This document shows, in pieces, positions 1 through 8,659 of a stretch of 64,000 nt of DNA; positions within the stretch are counted from its first letter, which is position 1; every line of letters starts with the position of its first letter. A program made the translations under genes and the position numbers. Below the pieces are notes generated by a model. That model did no database searches. It was not told the DNA's origin and worked only from the letters and a program-made list of their open reading frames with translations. This DNA is from Chryseobacterium daecheongense (lineage in GTDB: Bacteria > Bacteroidota > Bacteroidia > Flavobacteriales > Weeksellaceae), in NCBI RefSeq assembly GCF_003729955.1, contig NZ_RJTX01000004.1, forward strand, positions 310,001 through 374,000. Direction: 5' to 3'.

Positions 1-173
1 AGTTAGGACTCATTGTAGACAACTCAGAAGAAGGAATTTATCAGGGAATGAAACAAGCCCTTTCACATCCTGAAGCATTCACCGGATATGAAAATAGATT
101 ACAGGACTATGAAATGCCTTTTAATCTTGAAAACTCCGTGAATAAGATTACTTCAATCCTCAATAGTTTATAA
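1..173 (+). CDS. C-terminal end of a probable glycosyltransferase (partial)
   Basis: An open frame enters from the left edge in frame 3 and stops at the TAA at 171-173, giving the last 56 residues of a protein. The segment GLIVDNSEEGIYQGM followed by a short helix resembles the end of the nucleotide-sugar-binding domain of GT-B glycosyltransferases (family GT4-like), where a conserved acidic patch precedes the final helices. Only the tail is visible, so donor and acceptor cannot be judged. A hairpin terminator follows about 25 bases downstream. The serine-acetyltransferase-like gene at 1769 belongs to a family often found with polysaccharide genes, which weakly supports a cell-surface glycan role. 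Confidence 0.5.
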   Translation, partial: LGLIVDNSEEGIYQGMKQALSHPEAFTGYENRLQDYEMPFNLENSVNKITSILNSL

Positions 174-197
174 TATAAATAACAACTTATATTTTCT

Positions 198-230
198 AAG
201 CCTGACTCTGTGTTCAGGCTTATTTTCTTT
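198..230 (+). terminator. Intrinsic terminator after the partial glycosyltransferase
   Basis: An 8-bp inverted repeat, AAGCCTGA (198-205) and TCAGGCTT (214-221), is followed by a T-rich run. Confidence 0.65.
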
Positions 231-425
231 ACGAGAAGCTCATGAAGTGTTACACTTATTTACTCATCTTCTACACTTATTAAATCTGGCTTTGTTTTCA
301 CAGATCCATATCCCACATTTGTGAATAAATCATGCAATTTCTTTATCTCAAAACCTAAAAGGTTGGAATTAACCCTGAAAAGCAACCTTAAAAAGAAGTA
401 AGGGACCACCAAAATCTAAAAAACT

Positions 426-1640
426 ATGAAAAAAGTTGTCTTATCCTTAGTCACGATCGGGCTCATTCTTTCCTCGTGTAATAATGAGTCTGAAACACAA
501 CCCACAGAAGATCAGAAAACCAATCAGTCTACCATTATGAAAGCAAGCCTTTCAAGTATGTCTTCTGCAGATAAAATGGCTTATCTGGAATCTATCATGA
601 TGACTACTGCCAAATACATTGTATTTGAAGCCCAGAGAAATGCAGAAGCAAGAAACACCATCTATACGGAATTGGAAAAAAATATTGATGGAGATGATAA
701 TGCTTTAATTGATATTTTCTACAAGGATATTCCTGCTCTATACAATAATGTTGGTTTTAAGAATAGCCTTCTTCCATTTAATGATTTGGAAGGCAATAAA
801 TATTTCCCCCAAATTTTCATTTACAATTATAACAACTTAAAAGCTTCAGGCCAGATAGGCGCATCCAATCCCATTTTAGCTGTTTTTTATACCGGTGATG
901 AAGTACCCACTGATGCAAAAGCTTATAAACTTAATGCATCCGGAAACTGGGAGTTTGTAAAAATGGTAGATGAACAGGCAGTTACCAATGAAGAAGTATG
1001 GGTATTCTCATTAAATGAAACTTTTGTTGACAACATAGATTTATCCATTCTTCCTAAAGATGCACCGCCAGTTGTTCTGAAAGGTCCAACAGGACCACCG
1101 CCACCACCGGACGATCGTTGCTACGACGGAATCCATTATTGGCCATATTTTGAGAATATGACCATACGAAAGCATAATGAGTCATTCCTTGCCGGGAAAA
1201 GTGATATCTGGACTAAAACCTATACCGGCTGGAACACTCCGAATGGTGTAAACCCATGCAACTCCTCTTTACCAAAAATCATGTGGACCAACAATGCTAA
1301 TGGAGAAGTCTTTATCCGAAAGTTTATGCGATATATGATTCCTAATACATCCTTGTACGTGGTTTGTGGTTATGCCGGATCATGGGACCCGGGCCCCAAT
1401 AATGTAGGAGGGTGGCAAGGTGATGCATTCAATTATGTGATTTTTGAAAAAGATTCCTGGCCGACCGGGGTAAGATTCACAGATATCAATAATAATGGAT
1501 TTAATGCTTCTTACCAATACCGCTCTGCCGATAATTATTATGACAAAGGGATCATTTTACATTGGAGCAGTACCGGACCTCATATGAATGGCTATTCGAG
1601 AGATATCAGCGGACAAATTAAATTCAATTCAAGATTGTAA
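426..1640 (+). CDS. Lipoprotein of unknown function with proline hinge
   Basis: The 404-residue product begins with a lipoprotein signal peptide: basic N-terminus, hydrophobic core and lipobox LSSC with the lipidated Cys at residue 18. Acidic residues after the cysteine are compatible with export to the outer membrane. A polar linker leads to a helical region (about 35-210). A proline hinge with a PPPPP run lies at about 220-230, followed by an aromatic, glycine-rich C-terminal domain (about 231-404) with several cysteines. I recognise no family. It is a single-gene unit: a terminator precedes it and a strong hairpin follows. The start is the ATG that opens the signal peptide. Confidence 0.8.
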   Translation: MKKVVLSLVTIGLILSSCNNESETQPTEDQKTNQSTIMKASLSSMSSADKMAYLESIMMTTAKYIVFEAQRNAEARNTIYTELEKNIDGDDNALIDIFYKDIPALYNNVGFKNSLLPFNDLEGNKYFPQIFIYNYNNLKASGQIGASNPILAVFYTGDEVPTDAKAYKLNASGNWEFVKMVDEQAVTNEEVWVFSLNETFVDNIDLSILPKDAPPVVLKGPTGPPPPPDDRCYDGIHYWPYFENMTIRKHNESFLAGKSDIWTKTYTGWNTPNGVNPCNSSLPKIMWTNNANGEVFIRKFMRYMIPNTSLYVVCGYAGSWDPGPNNVGGWQGDAFNYVIFEKDSWPTGVRFTDINNNGFNASYQYRSADNYYDKGIILHWSSTGPHMNGYSRDISGQIKFNSRL

Positions 1641-1653
1641 CCGCTTCTACCAT

Positions 1654-1685
1654 AAGGCTGCTGTTTTCACAGCAGCCTTTTTTAT
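1654..1685 (+). terminator. Intrinsic terminator after the 426-1640 lipoprotein
   Basis: A 10-bp perfect stem, AAGGCTGCTG (1654-1663) and CAGCAGCCTT (1670-1679), is followed by a T tract. Confidence 0.9.
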
Positions 1686-1735
1686 CTATTCTCATTTTAA
1701 TTTCTCTGATTTAATTCTAAAGTTTTTTTTATAAA

Positions 1736-1764
1736 TTGCCACTCTAAAACAGGCTCTAACTTTG
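1736..1764 (+). promoter_or_regulatory. Bacteroidetes-type promoter, leaderless position
   Basis: TTG at 1736-1738, an 18-bp spacer, then TAACTTTG at 1757-1764 match the TTG/TAnnTTTG consensus. The box ends only 4 bases before the ATG at 1769, so transcription should begin at or next to the start codon. Confidence 0.7.
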
Positions 1765-1768
1765 TGAT

Positions 1769-2326
1769 ATGTCAGAAAAACACACCCTTATTCAGAAAGA
1801 TTTTTATCGCGAGAGTGGAAAATGGCTTTCCCAATTTGAGATATGGGCTAAATGTGTTAATCCTAATCTCCATTTCATTTATATTCTGAGAAAAAATCAA
1901 CAGTATAGAAAAAAATCTGTGCTTGGTGCATTCTGGAGACTCGTGCTGAGACATCATCAGATCAAATATGGCTTTCAGATTTATCCTGAAACCGAAATCG
2001 GAGAAGGCTTTTATTTAGGACATTGGGGAGCTTTAGTGATTAATCCTAAAGCTAAAATAGGGAAGAATTGCAATATTGCTCAGGGTGTAACGATTGGCCA
2101 GCAAAACCGTGGAAAATATGAAGGTTTTCCTACAATCGGCAATGAAGTATGGATTGGCACGAATGCAGTGGTAGTAGGAGGAATCACTATTGGAGACAAT
2201 GTTTTGATCGCACCCAATGCTTACGTCAATGTTGATGTTCCTTCCGATTCCATTGTAGTGGGAAATCCAGCCAAAATTTATCCTAAAGAAAATGCTACAG
2301 AGGGATATATCAATAATAAAATCTAA
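1769..2326 (+). CDS. Serine O-acetyltransferase-like hexapeptide transferase
   Basis: This 185-residue protein has an N-terminal helical segment (about 1-60) and a left-handed beta-helix built of hexapeptide repeats (about 65-170). Repeat elements seen include IGEGFYLGH, INPKAKIGKNCNIAQ, VTIG and VWIGTNAVVVGG, ending in the GNPAKI tail typical of acetyl-CoA-dependent acetyltransferases. Length and the GHWGALVIN segment fit the CysE-like subgroup often linked with polysaccharide genes rather than classic cysteine synthesis. The expected reaction is transfer of acetyl from acetyl-CoA to serine or a sugar hydroxyl; the acceptor is uncertain. It stands alone with its own promoter. Confidence 0.75.
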   Translation: MSEKHTLIQKDFYRESGKWLSQFEIWAKCVNPNLHFIYILRKNQQYRKKSVLGAFWRLVLRHHQIKYGFQIYPETEIGEGFYLGHWGALVINPKAKIGKNCNIAQGVTIGQQNRGKYEGFPTIGNEVWIGTNAVVVGGITIGDNVLIAPNAYVNVDVPSDSIVVGNPAKIYPKENATEGYINNKI

Positions 2327-2500
2327 GCCTTACCTTAAAATTTTTACTATTTAATAATATTTTAATTCCTCATTCTTTTTTTCTGATTTTTAGTTTGTAA
2401 TTTTATCTTTTAATCAGGGCATCAAAATTATTTTACCAGTCTATTGTCAAAGTCGATATGATTTTACGCATATAGTCATATTAAACTTTGTTAAAAGTAG

Positions 2501-2529
2501 TTGGTTTTTCAACAAAAATTATATTTTTG
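2501..2529 (+). promoter_or_regulatory. Promoter of the carbonic anhydrase-SulP cluster
   Basis: TTG (2501-2503), an 18-bp spacer and TATTTTTG (2522-2529) match the Bacteroidetes consensus. The predicted 5' untranslated region is about 70 bases, long for this window. Confidence 0.65.
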
Positions 2530-2608
2530 CATGATTATTGATTTAGTCTATTGAAATTGAAAATAATTTTAACGAAATAAATAATTGCAACATTAAAAGA
2601 TTTACATT

Positions 2609-3274
2609 ATGTCACAATCGTACGAAGTTATTTTCGAGAACAATAAAAGATGGGTAGAATCTAAGATAGCACAAGACCCTAATTTCTTTCATGAACTTGC
2701 TAAAACTCAGCATCCGGATTATTTATACATTGGATGTTCAGACAGCAGAGCCACTGCGGAAGAACTGATGGGTGCTAAACCGGGAGAAGTATTTGTTTAC
2801 AGAAACATTGCTAATGTTGTCAATACTTTGGACATGAGTTCAACAGCTGTTATTCAATATGCTGTAGAACACTTGAAGGTAAAGCACATTATTGTTTGCG
2901 GACATTACAACTGCGGGGGTGTAAAAGCAGCGATGACGCCTCAGGATTTGGGATTATTGAATCCATGGCTGAGAACGATTCGTGATGTATACAGATTGCA
3001 TCAGGCTGAATTAGACGCTATCAAAGACGAAGGTCAGCGTTATGACAGACTTGTGGAGCTTAATGTTCAGGAGCAGTGCATCAACGTAATTAAAATGGCT
3101 TGTGTACAGGAAAGATATATTTTAGAAGAATTTCCTATTGTTCACGGCTGGGTGTTCGACCTAAGAACCGGAAAGATTATTGATCTGGAGATTGATTTCG
3201 AGAAATTATTGAAAGATATCCAGAAAATCTATAACCTTACCGAATCTGATTGGGTGATGAGCAGAAAGAAGTAA
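2609..3274 (+). CDS. can: Beta-class carbonic anhydrase (first copy)
   Basis: This enzyme interconverts CO2 and bicarbonate in the cytoplasm. The 221-residue protein shows the beta-class zinc site: Cys43, Asp45 and Arg47 in CSDSR, then His99 and Cys102 in HYNCGG. Cys43, His99 and Cys102 bind zinc, and the Asp45-Arg47 dyad controls access. Length and motif spacing match the E. coli Can type. It is the first gene of a cluster that continues with a small exported protein, a SulP transporter and a second carbonic anhydrase on the same strand, which points to bicarbonate supply rather than pH control alone. No terminator is seen before the next gene. Confidence 0.95.
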   Translation: MSQSYEVIFENNKRWVESKIAQDPNFFHELAKTQHPDYLYIGCSDSRATAEELMGAKPGEVFVYRNIANVVNTLDMSSTAVIQYAVEHLKVKHIIVCGHYNCGGVKAAMTPQDLGLLNPWLRTIRDVYRLHQAELDAIKDEGQRYDRLVELNVQEQCINVIKMACVQERYILEEFPIVHGWVFDLRTGKIIDLEIDFEKLLKDIQKIYNLTESDWVMSRKK

Positions 3275-3294
3275 TCTTCTTAAACAATTTTGGA

Positions 3295-3594
3295 ATGAAA
3301 TTTTGGAGTATTATTACATTACTGATTTTTTTCAACTTTACGGCGCTACCGAGTATTGCTGCGGTTGCTGGTTGGGATTTGCTTCAGACTAATGTGATAG
3401 TGAACGAAGAAGAACCCCATTCCCACCCTACCTCTTTTACAGTGTACGAAAAGACACTTCCCAAAACTTTGGATGTCTATGATTATCTGAAGTTTTTTGA
3501 ACCTGATCTGGAAGGCAAGTCTTTTATGCTGATTGATGATTCTTTTCATCTGTCACCATTACTCACCATATTTTCTCCGCCTCCGGAAGCTTAA
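3295..3594 (+). CDS. Small exported protein between carbonic anhydrase and SulP
   Basis: This is a 99-residue protein starting at ATG 3295, 20 bases after the carbonic anhydrase stop. A longer TTG start at 3250 would overlap the upstream gene and put 15 extra residues before a good signal peptide, so I reject it. Residues 1-22 form a signal peptide with cleavage likely near SIAA. The mature part is acidic, with an EEPHSHP segment that could bind metal and a proline-rich end. No known domain is recognised. Its position between two bicarbonate genes suggests an accessory role in the periplasm or at the transporter, but that is inference. Confidence 0.65.
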   Translation: MKFWSIITLLIFFNFTALPSIAAVAGWDLLQTNVIVNEEEPHSHPTSFTVYEKTLPKTLDVYDYLKFFEPDLEGKSFMLIDDSFHLSPLLTIFSPPPEA

Positions 3595-3737
3595 TTTTAT
3601 CATTCTTTATTTACAACATTCATATCAGAACTGATATTGGATGCATGTGTTTTAAAATTAAATTTCCAATCTTTTTATAATTGATGGTAAAGGCTATTTA
3701 TCAATCACTTATAACCATAGTATTTTTCAAAACAATC

Positions 3738-5330
3738 ATGAAAAAAACATCATTAATAGGAGGAATTAAAGAAAATTTCCCTTCAGGACTCGTTGTATTT
3801 TTAGTGGCACTTCCTTTATGTTTAGGAATTGCTATAGCATCGGGAGCTCCGCCATTGTCCGGAATCATTGCGGGTATTGTAGGCGGTTTGGTAGTAGGAA
3901 CTATCAGTAATTCAAACATTTCAGTTTCAGGGCCAGCCGCAGGATTAACGGCTATTGTACTTACTGCTATTACAGATTTGGGAGCCTTTGAAATATTCCT
4001 TTGTGCCGGAATCATTGCGGGAATTATCCAATTGGCTTTAGGATTTATAAGAGCCGGAAGTATCTCCAATTATTTCCCCAATAATGTTATTGAGGGAATG
4101 CTTGCCGGGATCGGTATTATTATCATTCTAAAGCAGATTCCCCATGCACTTGGGTTTGACAAAGACTATGAGGGCCACGAATCCATATTCGATAAAGGAT
4201 TAAATTTCAACTATTTTACGGAACTATTTGGAGCAATTCATCCAGGTGCTGTTTTAGTGACTTTGGTTTCAGTTGCAATTCTTTTAGCCTGGGATAAGCT
4301 TCCTGCTCTGAAAAGAATGAAAATGCTTCCAGGAGCATTGGTTGCAGTAGTGACAGGAATTATTTTGAATGAAGTATTTAAAATGACAGGAAGCAGTTTA
4401 GCCATTGGGTCTGAACACCTTGTCCCACTACCCGTGTCAAAGTCTATAGATGATCTGAAAAATCTTATTACCTTACCGGACTTCTCTGGTTTTACTAATT
4501 ATAAAGTATGGATAACAGGTGCAACGATTGCTATTGTAGCCTCCGTTGAAACTTTATTGTGCATCGAAGCTTCAGACAGGTTAGATAAACAGAGAAGAAT
4601 CACAGATACCAATCTTGAGCTTAAAGCCCAGGGAATCGGAAACATGATAAGCGCATTTATTGGAGGACTGCCGATGACATCAGTGGTAGTACGAAGCTCT
4701 GCCAATGCAAATGCAGGGGCAACCTCTAAAATTTCTACTGTCATCCACGGTTTTCTTTTATTAATCTGTGTATTATCTATTCCGGTAATCTTAAACTTAA
4801 TCCCTCTTGCTACTCTTGCAGCGGTATTAATTTTAGTAGGGTACAAATTGGCAAAACCGGCTACATTCAAACACTTCTGGCATTTGGGTAAATTCCAGTT
4901 CATCCCTTTCATTGCTACAGTAGTAGCAGTAGTCTCTACAGATTTACTGAAAGGAGTGGGAATTGGTCTGGCTATTTCCGTTTTCTATATCCTTCAGGGA
5001 AATATGAAACGTGCTTATTATCTGAGCAGGGAAAACCTGGATGACGCAGATGAGATCAATATTAAACTTGCAGAAGAGGTTTCTTTTCTGAATAAGGCGG
5101 CCATCAAAAAAACACTTAAAAATATAAAGCCTAACTCTAAAGTAACCATTGATGCAAGAGGAACTTCCTATATTGCTACTGATGTGCTGGAAATGATCCA
5201 GGATTTCGCCAATATACGGGCAAAAGAAGAAGATATTGATGTAGAACTATTAGGTTTCAAAACTTCATACAGAGACTATGAGCAGGATGAAGATTCTCAC
5301 ATCTTGGTTACTCACAGAAGAGCTATGTAA
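3738..5330 (+). CDS. SulP family anion (probably bicarbonate) transporter
   Basis: The 530-residue protein has a SulP/SLC26 transmembrane domain (about 10-415) with many hydrophobic segments, and a C-terminal STAS domain (about 440-530) in the cytoplasm. The first membrane segment carries the family pattern PSGLVVFLVALPLCLGIAIA. SulP proteins move sulfate, bicarbonate or other anions; carbonic anhydrase genes on both sides argue for bicarbonate, as in BicA-type members. ATG 3738 is preferred because the family begins close to it; the frame upstream to 3681 has no family similarity. The next carbonic anhydrase starts 47 bases downstream, so co-transcription is likely. Substrate is inferred from context only. 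Confidence 0.88.
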   Translation: MKKTSLIGGIKENFPSGLVVFLVALPLCLGIAIASGAPPLSGIIAGIVGGLVVGTISNSNISVSGPAAGLTAIVLTAITDLGAFEIFLCAGIIAGIIQLALGFIRAGSISNYFPNNVIEGMLAGIGIIIILKQIPHALGFDKDYEGHESIFDKGLNFNYFTELFGAIHPGAVLVTLVSVAILLAWDKLPALKRMKMLPGALVAVVTGIILNEVFKMTGSSLAIGSEHLVPLPVSKSIDDLKNLITLPDFSGFTNYKVWITGATIAIVASVETLLCIEASDRLDKQRRITDTNLELKAQGIGNMISAFIGGLPMTSVVVRSSANANAGATSKISTVIHGFLLLICVLSIPVILNLIPLATLAAVLILVGYKLAKPATFKHFWHLGKFQFIPFIATVVAVVSTDLLKGVGIGLAISVFYILQGNMKRAYYLSRENLDDADEINIKLAEEVSFLNKAAIKKTLKNIKPNSKVTIDARGTSYIATDVLEMIQDFANIRAKEEDIDVELLGFKTSYRDYEQDEDSHILVTHRRAM

Positions 5331-5377
5331 AACTATTATTAAAATATTTAAAAATTACTCAAAAAATAAACGAATAT

Positions 5378-6013
5378 ATGAAAGCACATACACACGAAAC
5401 TCAGTTAACTATTACTCCTGAAAAAGCATTAAACTTTTTAAAGGAGGGAAATCAAAGATTTGTCAATAATCTAAAGGCGAACAGAGACCTTTTGGAGCAG
5501 GTAAATGCTACCCGTGAAGGACAATGGCCGTTCGCTGTTATTTTGAGCTGTATAGACAGCCGTACGTCTGCGGAACTTATCTTTGATCAGGGACTGGGAG
5601 ATATTTTCAGCATCAGAATTGCAGGAAACTTTGTCAATCAGGATATTTTAGGTTCTATGGAATTCGGATGTAACGTTGCAGGTTCCAAGCTTGTGGTAGT
5701 TTTAGGGCATACTAAATGTGGTGCTTTAAAAGGTGGACTTGATGCAGCACAGATCGAAGGATTAGGAATGGATAACCTTAACCATCTTGTGAGTCATTTT
5801 GATACAACCATCAAAGAAATTATTGAAGAAGGCGAAGAGCGCTCTTCAAAGAACAGCTCTCTTTTAGAAAGACTGAATCAACAAAATGTAAAAAATGCCA
5901 TTGAAGATATCCGCAAGCAAAGCTCAACGCTTAAAAAGCTTGAAGAAGAAGGCAAGATAAAGATAGTTGGAGCCAATTATGATGTTGAAACAGGCGTGGT
6001 AACCTGGTTGTAA
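5378..6013 (+). CDS. Beta-class carbonic anhydrase (second copy)
   Basis: This 211-residue beta-carbonic anhydrase has zinc-site residues Cys58, Asp60 and Arg62 in CIDSR, and His111 and Cys114 in HTKCGA. It differs clearly from the copy at 2609: it has a longer N-terminus (TPEKALNFLKEGNQRFV), the GNFVNQDILGSMEFG segment and a different C-terminus, so the two are separate subclades and not a recent duplication. No signal peptide is seen, so it should act in the cytoplasm. It closes the SulP cluster and is followed by a strong hairpin terminator. Pairing with SulP fits hydration or dehydration of transported bicarbonate. Confidence 0.93.
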   Translation: MKAHTHETQLTITPEKALNFLKEGNQRFVNNLKANRDLLEQVNATREGQWPFAVILSCIDSRTSAELIFDQGLGDIFSIRIAGNFVNQDILGSMEFGCNVAGSKLVVVLGHTKCGALKGGLDAAQIEGLGMDNLNHLVSHFDTTIKEIIEEGEERSSKNSSLLERLNQQNVKNAIEDIRKQSSTLKKLEEEGKIKIVGANYDVETGVVTWL

Positions 6014-6054
6014 AAGATCATCATTGCATAGATTGGAAATTTAATTTTAAATAC

Positions 6055-6084
6055 AAGAAGACCACCGAAATCGGTGGTCTTCTT
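6055..6084. terminator. Bidirectional terminator between the SulP cluster and pth
   Basis: A 14-bp perfect stem (6055-6068 and 6071-6084) lies between convergent genes. It has A/T flanks on both sides and could serve both strands. Confidence 0.8.
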
Positions 6085-6154
6085 ATAATGGTATCAGTTA
6101 CATCATTCATCCGATGAAATTCCTGCGGATGATGATAAAGCATCTTTTTTTCAA

Positions 6155-6718
6155 TTATTTGCCGTTAAATGCAGACATCGTATTCTGAATCCCTGCAAAC
6201 ACAAAAGAAAGGCATGCCTTAGAAAACTTTTCAATTCTTTCCTGAAGTTTTTCTTTTTCTTCTTCATTCCAGGTTCCCAATACATAGTCTACCTGTCTTC
6301 CTTCGGAAAAATCTGCCGAAATCCCAAAACGCAGTCTTGCATAATTCTGAGTCTGTAATACTTCCTGGATATTTTTAAGTCCATTATGCCCCGCATCAGA
6401 GCCTTTCATTTTCATTCTCAATGTTCCAAAAGGAAGAGCCAGGTCATCTGTAACGATCATTACATTTTCCAATGGAATATTTTCTTTCTGCATCCAATAC
6501 TTCACAGCATTTCCGGACAGGTTCATATAGGTATCAGGTTTCAAAACCAATACTTTCCTGCCTTTATATTTCCCTTCTGCCATCCAACCAAAATTAGTAG
6601 ACTGGAAAGGAACTTCTAGTGTTTCCGCTATTTTTTCAGCTACTTTAAATCCTATATTGTGACGTGTATTTTCGTACTCTGCTCCTTTGTTTCCCAGGCC
6701 GACAATTAAATATTTCAT
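6155..6718 (-). CDS. pth: Peptidyl-tRNA hydrolase
   Basis: The enzyme cleaves the ester bond of peptidyl-tRNA dropped from ribosomes, recycling tRNA in the cytoplasm. The 187-residue length is typical. Visible family motifs are VGLGNKGAEY with Asn10, TRHNIGF with catalytic His20, the DTYMNLSGNAV segment, DDLALPFG and GSDAGHNGLKNI. The family usually has GLGNPG; here Pro is replaced by Lys at residue 11. The gene has its own TAnnTTTG promoter upstream and is convergent with the carbonic anhydrase cluster. Confidence 0.97.
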   Translation of the reverse strand: MKYLIVGLGNKGAEYENTRHNIGFKVAEKIAETLEVPFQSTNFGWMAEGKYKGRKVLVLKPDTYMNLSGNAVKYWMQKENIPLENVMIVTDDLALPFGTLRMKMKGSDAGHNGLKNIQEVLQTQNYARLRFGISADFSEGRQVDYVLGTWNEEEKEKLQERIEKFSKACLSFVFAGIQNTMSAFNGK

Positions 6719-6732
6719 GTAGAAATTTTTTG

Positions 6733-6764
6733 CAAAATTAAGGCATAAAAAATAAAAAACTCAA
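6733..6764 (-). promoter_or_regulatory. Promoter of pth
   Basis: On the minus strand TTG (complement of 6762-6764), a 21-bp spacer and TAATTTTG (complement of 6733-6740) match the Bacteroidetes consensus. The -33 part lies inside the hairpin that ends the neighbouring gene. Confidence 0.6.
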
Positions 6765-6784
6765 TCCTGTGAAGAATTGAGTTT
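6746..6784 (-). terminator. Terminator of the 6806-7738 lipoprotein gene
   Basis: A 9-bp stem (6757-6765 with 6776-6784) is followed, reading the minus strand, by a T-rich run complementary to 6746-6759. Confidence 0.7.
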
Positions 6785-6805
6785 ACTATTATTAAAAATT
6801 ATTTT

Positions 6806-7738
6806 TTATAATGGCTTATAGAAATAATATACTCCAAATCCTCTTGTCATATACGTTTGAGGATCGTAGTTAAAGTTTGTACTATAAATAACAGGAGTTG
6901 GAATTGGAACCATTAAATCTGTTATGGTAAATCTCTTCGGGTTATTCGGAGATAAGATCAAACTTCTCATATCATTTTCTTCTGTGGACAGCAATACTGA
7001 AATCTTATATGCCGATGGAAGCAAAGAATATGGGCTGATTCTGTTATCATAATTAAAGTACTCGTAAGAATATTTCTTAGTAACTGTTGTAGTGATCACA
7101 CCATTATTCATTGGTCCGTATTCTCTTACCACCTTAGAAACGTTGTCTCCTAAATAAGTATAAGCTGTTTTAGAATAATCTGTGTAAACGAATGGTGTAG
7201 CCGGAGCTTCAGGACCATTGATCATCACAATAGATTCCAACTTGTTTGTAGTAGCATTATATCCCAGAGTATATAAAGATTTTGTTTTTCTGAAAAGTAC
7301 TTGTGGGCCTAATGTTGCAGGCGGAACAGCAGGATCTCTTCTGTATATCCAACGATTTTCAGAAATAGAAGTTAATCTTCCGTTGTTTCCATAGGTGAAC
7401 AATTGAGAGTATGAGATACTGTCTGTATCTAGGGTTCCATCATGATCTGAATCAAGGAAACCATTAAAATTGATTTTACTTACTTTGTCACCACTGTACA
7501 TTACATCTGTAATCGAAGCACTGTCTGTAATTACTTTAGTCAAAAGAAGTCCGCTGTAATGATATTCAGCAATAGTATCCGCATCTGTAACTTCTCTATA
7601 TAATGCTCTGGCGCCAATCAGGCCGCCATTACCATTCAGATCGATAAGTGGATTGCCGTCTTCATCTACCATATCTTTGCATGAATGGATAGAGGAAAAC
7701 CCTGCTAATAATAAAATAAAGTAGAAAAGTTGTTTCAT
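6806..7738 (-). CDS. Lipoprotein with repeated beta-strand segments, function unknown
   Basis: A 310-residue protein with a lipoprotein signal (Cys20 after SIHS) followed by charged residues, so probably sorted to the outer membrane. The mature part contains repeated short beta-strand patterns of the kind YTYGNNGRLTSI and YNATTNKLESI, each pairing an aromatic or glycine turn with a hydrophobic strand. This resembles the YD-type or DUF4595-like beta repeats of Bacteroidetes surface lipoproteins, but I cannot assign a family with certainty. It has its own -7 box 26 bases upstream and a terminator downstream. Confidence 0.75.
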   Translation of the reverse strand: MKQLFYFILLLAGFSSIHSCKDMVDEDGNPLIDLNGNGGLIGARALYREVTDADTIAEYHYSGLLLTKVITDSASITDVMYSGDKVSKINFNGFLDSDHDGTLDTDSISYSQLFTYGNNGRLTSISENRWIYRRDPAVPPATLGPQVLFRKTKSLYTLGYNATTNKLESIVMINGPEAPATPFVYTDYSKTAYTYLGDNVSKVVREYGPMNNGVITTTVTKKYSYEYFNYDNRISPYSLLPSAYKISVLLSTEENDMRSLILSPNNPKRFTITDLMVPIPTPVIYSTNFNYDPQTYMTRGFGVYYFYKPL

Positions 7739-7763
7739 TTCCAGGTGATTGTTTATTTTTCCA

Positions 7764-7771
7764 CAAATATA
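7764..7771 (-). promoter_or_regulatory. -7 box of the 6806-7738 lipoprotein gene
   Basis: TATATTTG on the minus strand (complement of 7764-7771), 25 bases before the ATG. No clear -33 TTG is seen. Confidence 0.5.
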
Positions 7772-7911
7772 ATTTTTTTTTGAATAAAAAGCATATTTTT
7801 ATTTATATTCTCGAAAAACTAATAATTTTTTTTGAATGGTTTCTGCTTTCATACATCTGCTGATTGGCTCCTCAAAGAACATTGACAATCATACATATAC
7901 ATACTGAAAAA

Positions 7912-8655
7912 TTAATATGGCTGCAATACAGAGGTTGTTAAAACGGACTGTGCCATTTCCGCATTCAGATAAGCCGTATTAACTACGGTTCCTATTCCTA
8001 AAGTTCCTGAATTCAGATTTCTTTTGGTACAAGCCACTTTTACTGAATAATTAAGCTTGGGAATGAGATTCGTAAGGGTAGCGTTCAGATTAAAAATCTT
8101 ATTGGTACCATCTGTTCCTAATAATACATCTGTCCTTACAGCTCTTAGCTTATCATCTACAAAAATACCGCATGCAAAACCGGCAGATGAAGCTCCGTTT
8201 CCATTCTTTTGCGCAGTCGTTTGAAAGGTAAAAACCACTTTATTGGTATTGTTGGTAATGGAAAATGTATCCACTGTTCCGGGAAGAACCACCCATTCAC
8301 TACTGATCGCTGCATTCTCATTATAAGGAGAAGTAGAACCATTGGCTCCACTAAAAGCAGCCCCTGTCTGATCCGAAACCGTATTGATAGAATACAAAGA
8401 CATACTTCCCTGCCCGTCTGCAATTTTTATATTTTTCCAGTCATTGACAGCAAGCTCTGTATTATTATGAAAAATAGTTCCTGCAGCTCCCGGAGAACCT
8501 TTTATGATATTGGTCCCCCCAGTTCTTATTTCTTTTCTTACATTCAAATCGGTATTGATGTCCAATGTATTCACCGGAGTTGTAGTTTTAATTCCCACCT
8601 GCGAACTATACAGCACAGCAGAAAATAATGGTAGTATATAGAATATTTTTTTCAT
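7912..8655 (-). CDS. Exported GIGT-motif paralogue 3 of 3
   Basis: Third gene of a tandem trio, 247 residues from ATG 8655; the start lies 4 bases after the previous stop. A further upstream ATG at 8703 overlaps the previous gene and only adds residues before a good signal peptide, so I reject it. After the signal peptide comes QVGIKTTTP and a LDINTDLNVRKE segment, the N-terminal motif shared by the trio. Further on are CGIFVDDKL and VACTKRN, also shared. No T9SS sorting domain is visible at the C-terminus. It is probably secreted or surface-located; function unknown. Confidence 0.8.
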   Translation of the reverse strand: MKKIFYILPLFSAVLYSSQVGIKTTTPVNTLDINTDLNVRKEIRTGGTNIIKGSPGAAGTIFHNNTELAVNDWKNIKIADGQGSMSLYSINTVSDQTGAAFSGANGSTSPYNENAAISSEWVVLPGTVDTFSITNNTNKVVFTFQTTAQKNGNGASSAGFACGIFVDDKLRAVRTDVLLGTDGTNKIFNLNATLTNLIPKLNYSVKVACTKRNLNSGTLGIGTVVNTAYLNAEMAQSVLTTSVLQPY

Positions 8656-8659
8656 CAGT

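Noticed and set aside
3250..3294. TTG at 3250 as start of the small protein after can
   Set aside because: It overlaps can and puts 15 residues before a complete signal peptide.
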